Shown one piece after another: positions 6,277 through 10,409 of a DNA stretch of 10,409 nucleotides. The DNA is from Candidatus Melainabacteria bacterium (lineage in GTDB: Bacteria; Cyanobacteriota; Vampirovibrionia; Obscuribacterales; Obscuribacteraceae). Numbering within the stretch: position 1 is the first letter of the stretch; each line of letters starts with the position of its first letter. Made by a program: the position numbers and the translations under genes. The notes beneath the pieces were generated by a model that was given only the letters and a program-made list of their open reading frames with translations, had not been told where the DNA came from and did not search any database. The stretch lies in assembly GCA_016209785.1 (NCBI GenBank), contig JACQVM010000277.1, positions 1 through 10,409 on the forward strand, read 5' to 3'.

Positions 6277-9200
6277 CTAGCGCTGACCTAAAATTAGCGC
6301 CCACCAGGTCTCGTTAGGATACTTGCGTGGAAGCCCTAGGGCTCCAGGCAGTTCAGCAAAGGCTTGTACTAGCGGGATATTGTTGTTAGGCCCACCGTAT
6401 GGTGTAACCAGGGCTGTGGTGACAGAAGAGCTTGAATATACAGAAGTTGTTCCTCCAAGATTTTCAAAAATTGGTTTCAATCCCCAAAGCACACCTTGTG
6501 GCCCAAAGAAGTCTGGATACGGACCTGCAGGACTTGGTGCTATCTGAATAGACAAGTATGAGTCTTTCGTTGGTCCGCCAGGAGCACCTGACGCCTCCAT
6601 TTCAACATGCACATGTCGGAGCGATGGTTCAGGCATCCAGTAGTGTCCACCTGGTGCTAGCTCATGTTGGACAGTTGCTGTACTGGGTCTACCTAAGGTA
6701 TCCGCTTGAGCACGTATATGTGGATACATTTGTGTGTTTGTCCAGTAATTCCTGCCTGGGGCTGATTCATATCGACCCAATGTACCCACAAGCACCCCAT
6801 CAATTAGACGTCTACCATCTGCATCCACCAATCTGTGGAATATATCTCGCTCATATTGATTCAATAAATTTGGAATTTGCCGACCGGAAGCTGCATAATC
6901 ATCCAAATAAACTACACGCTTGCCCTTGAGCCTCTCAACTAGCCTCTGTACTTCTGGTGTTAACTGTGCTTTCCTATTTTCCAGTTGTGATACCAGCATG
7001 CGCAGATCACTGATAGAGATAAAACTCTCTTCAGTCAGTCCATTTACCTTGCTATAAAGATGATTGACCATATATGAGCTTCCACTGCCTTCCATGCCTG
7101 TAATGATTAGCATGTTAGCCGGATCGTTATCAGGAATTGATCTGAGTATAGTTTCGTGTAACTGACGAGCCTGTTCCATCATGGCAGAGTACGGGTTGTA
7201 CTCAACCCCATCACGCAAAAGTCGTGCTGCTGCAAACTGGTGCTCTGCGCTTAACCTGCCTAAAAACTGTCGGACTTGTTCTGGAGTTGCTAAAGGACTG
7301 GTCAACTCTTGGTACATTGAAGATTCATAGTATTTCCTATCGCCACCTTCCATGCCAGCACGCAAATCTGCCCGTGGTGACACAGCAGCCTCACCACGAT
7401 AAACCTGGGCATTTGGAAGTTCTGCGTTACCAACTCCAATATTTCCCTCCAGAACTTGCTTCAGAGCAGCCTCACGACTTAATCCTTGTTGCTCAAGAGT
7501 CCGTGCTGCCTGTGACATTTGTCCAATATCTCTTGAAAGCACACACTCCAAAGCTTGCTCTCGGCTCAGTCCAGCTCGCTCTAGCTCTCTTGCCATTTCC
7601 ACTAGTGGCACAAGCTTTTCACTTACAGCAGCAGTATCACCAGTTAATCGGGCTGACGCTAAATCATACATGTTAGGATTGCGACTAAAGCCATTTACAT
7701 CAGCAACCAGGAGCGTGTCTACGCTACTAAGTACGGCTTTCTGAGCTTCAGTGGCATTAGTCAGATTGTCGAAAATAACTACATTGTGTAAGTCTGACTC
7801 TTGTTGTTTTTTTGCAAGCTCTGCTCTTACTTTGGCTAGCACATGCTCTGGTGCTTTACCAGCATCCAGCACTGCTTGAAGTTTCTGCATTTCCCGTGCT
7901 TGAAACTGCAGTCGTGCTAAGTTTGGCCCTGACAAGACTTCTATCTGAGGCTCAATACCTGTATTGGCCTTAAACAGGTGCGCCAATGCATTGCCATCAG
8001 TTGTGCCATCCAACACATAAACCTTTACAGTGTCAACTGGTTTAAATCCTGTTGGTGAGTTAACGTCTGGTTTATATATTTGGCTTAATTTCCAGGCAGC
8101 AATTTGCTCTTTGACTTTGGACATCTGCGCGTCCACGCCCCGGCTGGTCAAATTTCCTAAAGAGCGCTCCATAATAGCGTAAGCTATCTGGCGATCTTGC
8201 TCGGTGAAACCATCAAATAATTTCTCAAACTGTTCGCGACTAATTGGCTTATCTCTAAACTTAACCGCAATTTCCTCACATACTTCCCTGAGCCTCACTG
8301 GATCAAGTTGTTCGGGTATAGGTTGTCTCTCACGTAACCTTTGTTCAGCTTGATCTAAAAGCCTTTCAAACTCCCTTACTTCTTGTCTTGCCCGCACTGC
8401 CTGTGGCACCACTGCAGACTCTCCTGGTGGTGCACTCTCAGGAGCGGCTGCACCATCGGGTACAGTAGCCCTGCCTATCCCACGAACCGGGATAAAATCT
8501 CCTGGTGCTTGACCATCTGTCCTCTGGGCTTTTCGTAAACAATCCACCATGTAATCACGGATTTCCTTAGCAAACTCAAATTGGCGGACTTCTTCATCGT
8601 TTAAGCCTTTGTACTTTAGTAGCCTCGCTTCAGCCTCGAGCTTGGCCCGATCCTGGGAACTAAGATTTGGCTCAGCCAGGCGCCGTTGCAACGCTGTCAA
8701 TTGATCGCGCTCGGCCGTACTCAGTTGCTCCGGATACTTAAGTGGTGCATCTTCATGGTAAAAGGCAATCTTCCCTTTGTTGGGGCCTTGACTTATCCTA
8801 GGCACCCTATCTCCTTGTGTCTGCAGCCATTGTTCCATCTGGGCGCGAATGCCTGTATGTGCATCATGCAATACAGCATTACGTTCAGCCAGGGCTGCTT
8901 GGGCTGCCGTCTTTCCTTTTGGGGATAACACTTCCAGTGCGTCACTAAAGCTTTTGTCTATTGACTCCACCGACATCCAGACAGTCTCATCACGAAAGAT
9001 TGTCTCTGGTCCACGTATTTTAACTATCTTGCTTGCACCGCCTACAGTAGCATAATTGTCTATGGAATCACCATTTTGTACTGCTTTTGAAACCCGATAT
9101 TGGGAAATCAATCGCTCTTGCTCGACAGCCGGCAGCGTGTGAAACTCAGGATCTGAGCTTGGGTCACGGGAAACATGCCAGTGTTCTATACCTGCCAGTT

Positions 9201-10409
9201 GCAATAGCTCACGCTCTTGTGGAGTAAATGCAACCTCCCAATAACCTTGACTATCCTTTACCAGTGGTGCTTCATTAACGTTGGCAATCCTGGTTATGAC
9301 CGGACCATAATCTTTGGTCATGGTAATCATAGACTCAAGGGTAGCTCTCATTTGTTCGTATTTTTCAGGTGTAATATTCCCGCTTGCTCGTTGCTGTTCT
9401 AACACACCAGCAATTGTGTTTCGGTAAATCATCCCCATAAATCCAGGTGGTGCAACTTGGTGTTCTAAAATAGCCTGAACCACAGTATTAATCTGCTCTG
9501 GTGGAAATCCAGCCCGGGTCATGACCTCATGAGCTGCCAATGCGCCATCCAGGTGATGGGTGGTAAAGTTAGCTTTAGTTACAGCCGTAGCAACATATTT
9601 TGCTGAATCAGAAAACATTGATGCTAAAAGTGCATCTTCAATTTGGCGACCAGTTAGTCCTTCAGCTACTGCAGCATCGAGAACTCGCCCTAGCTCACCT
9701 TGGGTATGGATCCAATTTACAGCTTGATCAGGCAATATCTTGCCAGAGCCATCTCGCAGGCTAGCATAGTGTTCCCTAACTTCACCTAACATATCAAGGA
9801 CACGAGACTTCTGAGCTGGTGCCAACTTTTCGTTTGACATTAATCTGTCATAGACGCTCTCAGGTTGCCCATCAGATCTTTTTGTGCCTCCAGATGCTCT
9901 TACAGCCTGAAGTTCAGCTACCACCCGTTGTTGTGCTAAAAGTTTGTCTGCTTGAGTAAGATCAGCAAACTCTGCCCGAATCCTTTGCCTAAAGCCACCT
10001 TCAACTGGGCGCCCATCAACATCAGTGCTAGCTCTAGAAGGTGTCTGAATACCTTCATGGTTACCCTGCTGAGCTCGTAGAAGCTCTACCATTTTGCTCC
10101 GTATTTGTTTAGCAAATTCATACTGCTCAATTTCCGTTTCACTTAATCCTTTGTACTTAAGGCCTCGTAGTTCAGCCTCAATACTTGCTTTCTCCGCACC
10201 GGTGGCTGCTTGGACTTTCGCTTGCAACTCTGTTAACCTGCCTCTCTCAACCTCTGTCAGTTGATCTGGATACTTGAGTGGTGCATCCCAATAAGCAATT
10301 GTGCCATCTTTATTGCGGGGAACATTTTGAGTCTCAAACCATTTCTTCAGTTGAGCTTTAGCCTCTTGCAGGGCATGTTCGGTTCTTGCCAGACCACCTT
10401 CAATAAGAG
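6277..10409 (-). CDS. Giant multi-domain protein with HD-like and two PRTase-like domains (N-terminus outside the window)
   Basis: The minus-strand frame is open from the window edge to TAG at 6277-6279, about 1376 residues. A TTG at 10227 is not the start, because homologous repeat sequence continues upstream of it. From N to C: helical repeat copy A (10395-10069); a helical region with an HD-like domain (about 9640-9430: MFSDSAK at 9618-9598, THHLDGA, LEHQ), in which Ser replaces the His of the HD pair; repeat copy B (8886-8524); a charged helical stretch (8400-8060); an alpha/beta domain (VYVLDGTTDGNALAHL near 8020, VVIFDN near 7775); a 29-residue helical repeat; a second alpha/beta domain (LIITGMEGSGSSYMVNHL near 7110, VVYLDDYAASGRQ at 6915-6877); and a Pro/Gly-rich beta tail. 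The DDxxxSGxQ motif resembles the PRPP loop of phosphoribosyltransferases, especially PRTase-CE-type proteins. A degenerate P-loop ATPase is the alternative. No membrane segments seen; function unknown. Confidence 0.9.
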   Translation of the reverse strand, partial: LIEGGLARTEHALQEAKAQLKKWFETQNVPRNKDGTIAYWDAPLKYPDQLTEVERGRLTELQAKVQAATGAEKASIEAELRGLKYKGLSETEIEQYEFAKQIRSKMVELLRAQQGNHEGIQTPSRASTDVDGRPVEGGFRQRIRAEFADLTQADKLLAQQRVVAELQAVRASGGTKRSDGQPESVYDRLMSNEKLAPAQKSRVLDMLGEVREHYASLRDGSGKILPDQAVNWIHTQGELGRVLDAAVAEGLTGRQIEDALLASMFSDSAKYVATAVTKANFTTHHLDGALAAHEVMTRAGFPPEQINTVVQAILEHQVAPPGFMGMIYRNTIAGVLEQQRASGNITPEKYEQMRATLESMITMTKDYGPVITRIANVNEAPLVKDSQGYWEVAFTPQERELLQLAGIEHWHVSRDPSSDPEFHTLPAVEQERLISQYRVSKAVQNGDSIDNYATVGGASKIVKIRGPETIFRDETVWMSVESIDKSFSDALEVLSPKGKTAAQAALAERNAVLHDAHTGIRAQMEQWLQTQGDRVPRISQGPNKGKIAFYHEDAPLKYPEQLSTAERDQLTALQRRLAEPNLSSQDRAKLEAEARLLKYKGLNDEEVRQFEFAKEIRDYMVDCLRKAQRTDGQAPGDFIPVRGIGRATVPDGAAAPESAPPGESAVVPQAVRARQEVREFERLLDQAEQRLRERQPIPEQLDPVRLREVCEEIAVKFRDKPISREQFEKLFDGFTEQDRQIAYAIMERSLGNLTSRGVDAQMSKVKEQIAAWKLSQIYKPDVNSPTGFKPVDTVKVYVLDGTTDGNALAHLFKANTGIEPQIEVLSGPNLARLQFQAREMQKLQAVLDAGKAPEHVLAKVRAELAKKQQESDLHNVVIFDNLTNATEAQKAVLSSVDTLLVADVNGFSRNPNMYDLASARLTGDTAAVSEKLVPLVEMARELERAGLSREQALECVLSRDIGQMSQAARTLEQQGLSREAALKQVLEGNIGVGNAELPNAQVYRGEAAVSPRADLRAGMEGGDRKYYESSMYQELTSPLATPEQVRQFLGRLSAEHQFAAARLLRDGVEYNPYSAMMEQARQLHETILRSIPDNDPANMLIITGMEGSGSSYMVNHLYSKVNGLTEESFISISDLRMLVSQLENRKAQLTPEVQRLVERLKGKRVVYLDDYAASGRQIPNLLNQYERDIFHRLVDADGRRLIDGVLVGTLGRYESAPGRNYWTNTQMYPHIRAQADTLGRPSTATVQHELAPGGHYWMPEPSLRHVHVEMEASGAPGGPTKDSYLSIQIAPSPAGPYPDFFGPQGVLWGLKPIFENLGGTTSVYSSSSVTTALVTPYGGPNNNIPLVQAFAELPGALGLPRKYPNETWWALILGQR
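6280..6300. terminator. Possible weak hairpin between the convergent genes
   Basis: GCGCTGA (6280-6286) can pair with TTAGCGC (6294-6300) around a seven-base loop, giving seven pairs including one G-U. It lies 26 bp past the stop of the plus-strand gene and overlaps the last codons of the minus-strand gene. No T tract follows on either strand, so intrinsic termination is doubtful. Confidence 0.2.
6586..6762 (-). repeat. Two-copy 24-residue APGxxYW motif in the C-terminal tail
   Basis: Two segments of the minus-strand protein align without gaps over 24 residues: 6762-6691 (APGRNYW, then H after ten residues at PHIR) and 6657-6586 (APGGHYW, then RHVH). They are 35 residues (105 bp) apart. Shared positions are A-P-G, Y-W, the His and a final Gly. 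They probably form paired beta-hairpins after the second alpha/beta domain. Confidence 0.55.
7420..7593 (-). repeat. Two-copy 29-residue helical repeat
   Basis: In the minus-strand protein, 7593-7507 encodes ARELERAGLSREQALECVLS... and 7506-7420 encodes ARTLEQQGLSREAALKQVLE.... The shared pattern is AR-x-LE-xx-GLSRE-x-AL-xx-VL-xx-[DN]IG at a period of 29 residues. It is a helix-turn-helix-like spacer between the two alpha/beta domains. Confidence 0.75.
8524..8886 (-). repeat. Helical repeat copy B (~120 residues) of the giant minus-strand protein
   Basis: Copy B contains EQWLQTQGDRVPR, DAPLKYPEQLSTAERDQL and LKYKGLNDEEVRQFEFAKEI. Each stretch has a clear counterpart in copy A at 10395-10069. 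The two copies lie about 517 residues apart and flank the HD-like region. Copy B is several residues longer around the PRISQGPNKGK loop and after the ERDQL helix. Confidence 0.8.
10069..10395 (-). repeat. Helical repeat copy A (~110 residues) of the giant minus-strand protein
   Basis: Copy A contains KKWFETQNVPRNKDGTIAYW, DAPLKYPDQLTEVERGRL and LKYKGLSETEIEQYEFAKQI, and matches copy B at 8886-8524 segment by segment. It runs to the window edge, so the gene, and perhaps further copies, extends beyond it. It also shows that the TTG at 10227 lies inside a domain rather than at a start. Confidence 0.8.

Noticed and set aside
7072..7098. Walker A motif (GMEGSGSSY) proving an ATPase
   Set aside because: The catalytic Lys of GxxxxGK[ST] is Ser here, and the later DDxxxSGxQ motif fits a PRTase-like fold at least as well; kept as an alternative only.
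6323..9402. Plus-strand open frames opposite the giant minus-strand gene (such as 6323-6547, 6558-6929, 7224-7676)
   Set aside because: They are shadows of the minus-strand coding region, with Cys/His/Leu-rich nonsense composition and no ribosome binding sites.
10225..10227. TTG (minus strand) as start of the giant minus-strand gene
   Set aside because: Sixty further in-frame codons to the window edge are homologous to internal repeat copy B, so the coding region continues beyond the window.
1..10409. tRNA, rRNA, CRISPR array, insertion sequence or attachment site
   Set aside because: Nothing of the kind was seen; all large repeats are in-frame protein repeats, and non-coding gaps are at most 144 bp.

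Overview
The window holds four protein-coding genes and almost no spare DNA. Base composition is moderate (roughly 45-50 % GC by eye). The genes encode long multi-domain proteins rich in TPRs, including kinesin-light-chain-type TPRs with the LGxxHP motif, and modular proteins that fuse degenerate enzyme folds. That style, plus several modules I recall only by general look, suggests a non-photosynthetic cyanobacterial relative of the Obscuribacterales type (Melainabacteria / Vampirovibrionia). This assignment is an inference from style; no marker gene is present.

Layout. (1) Positions 1-2997 (+) are the 3' end of a very large TPR protein. It is built from a 219-residue super-repeat that recurs exactly every 657 bp, without a single net indel, across the window. 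The protein begins upstream of the window. (2) Positions 3142-3816 (+) encode a 224-residue protein with three TPRs of the 42-residue kinesin-light-chain type behind a low-complexity N-terminus. (3) Positions 3912-6254 (+) encode a 780-residue protein that starts at GTG behind a good Shine-Dalgarno sequence. It has a helical/glycine-rich N-terminal module, a six-fold nine-residue DG hairpin repeat (G-box / TCP10-C-like), a recognisable but altered NADAR (YbiA-like) domain, and a short kinase-like C-terminal segment. (4) Positions 6277-10409 (-) are the 3' part of a giant protein running towards gene 3 and also leaving the window. From N to C it contains a first copy of a ~110-residue helical repeat, a degenerate HD-type domain, a second copy of the helical repeat, a helical segment, two alpha/beta domains that look like homologous phosphoribosyltransferase-like (or P-loop-like) folds, a two-copy 29-residue helical repeat between them, and a beta-rich tail with its own two-copy motif.

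Genes 1-3 are co-directional with gaps of 144 and 95 bp, so they could be one transcription unit or separately promoted. Genes 3 and 4 are tail to tail with only 22 bp between stop codons. The most interesting part is this convergent pair. It brings together NADAR, kinase-like, HD-like and PRTase-like modules, all nucleotide or ADP-ribose chemistry folds, and several appear to lack canonical catalytic residues. That could indicate a nucleotide-sensing, effector or conflict role, but this is a hypothesis. No RNA genes, CRISPR arrays, transposons or integration sites were seen.
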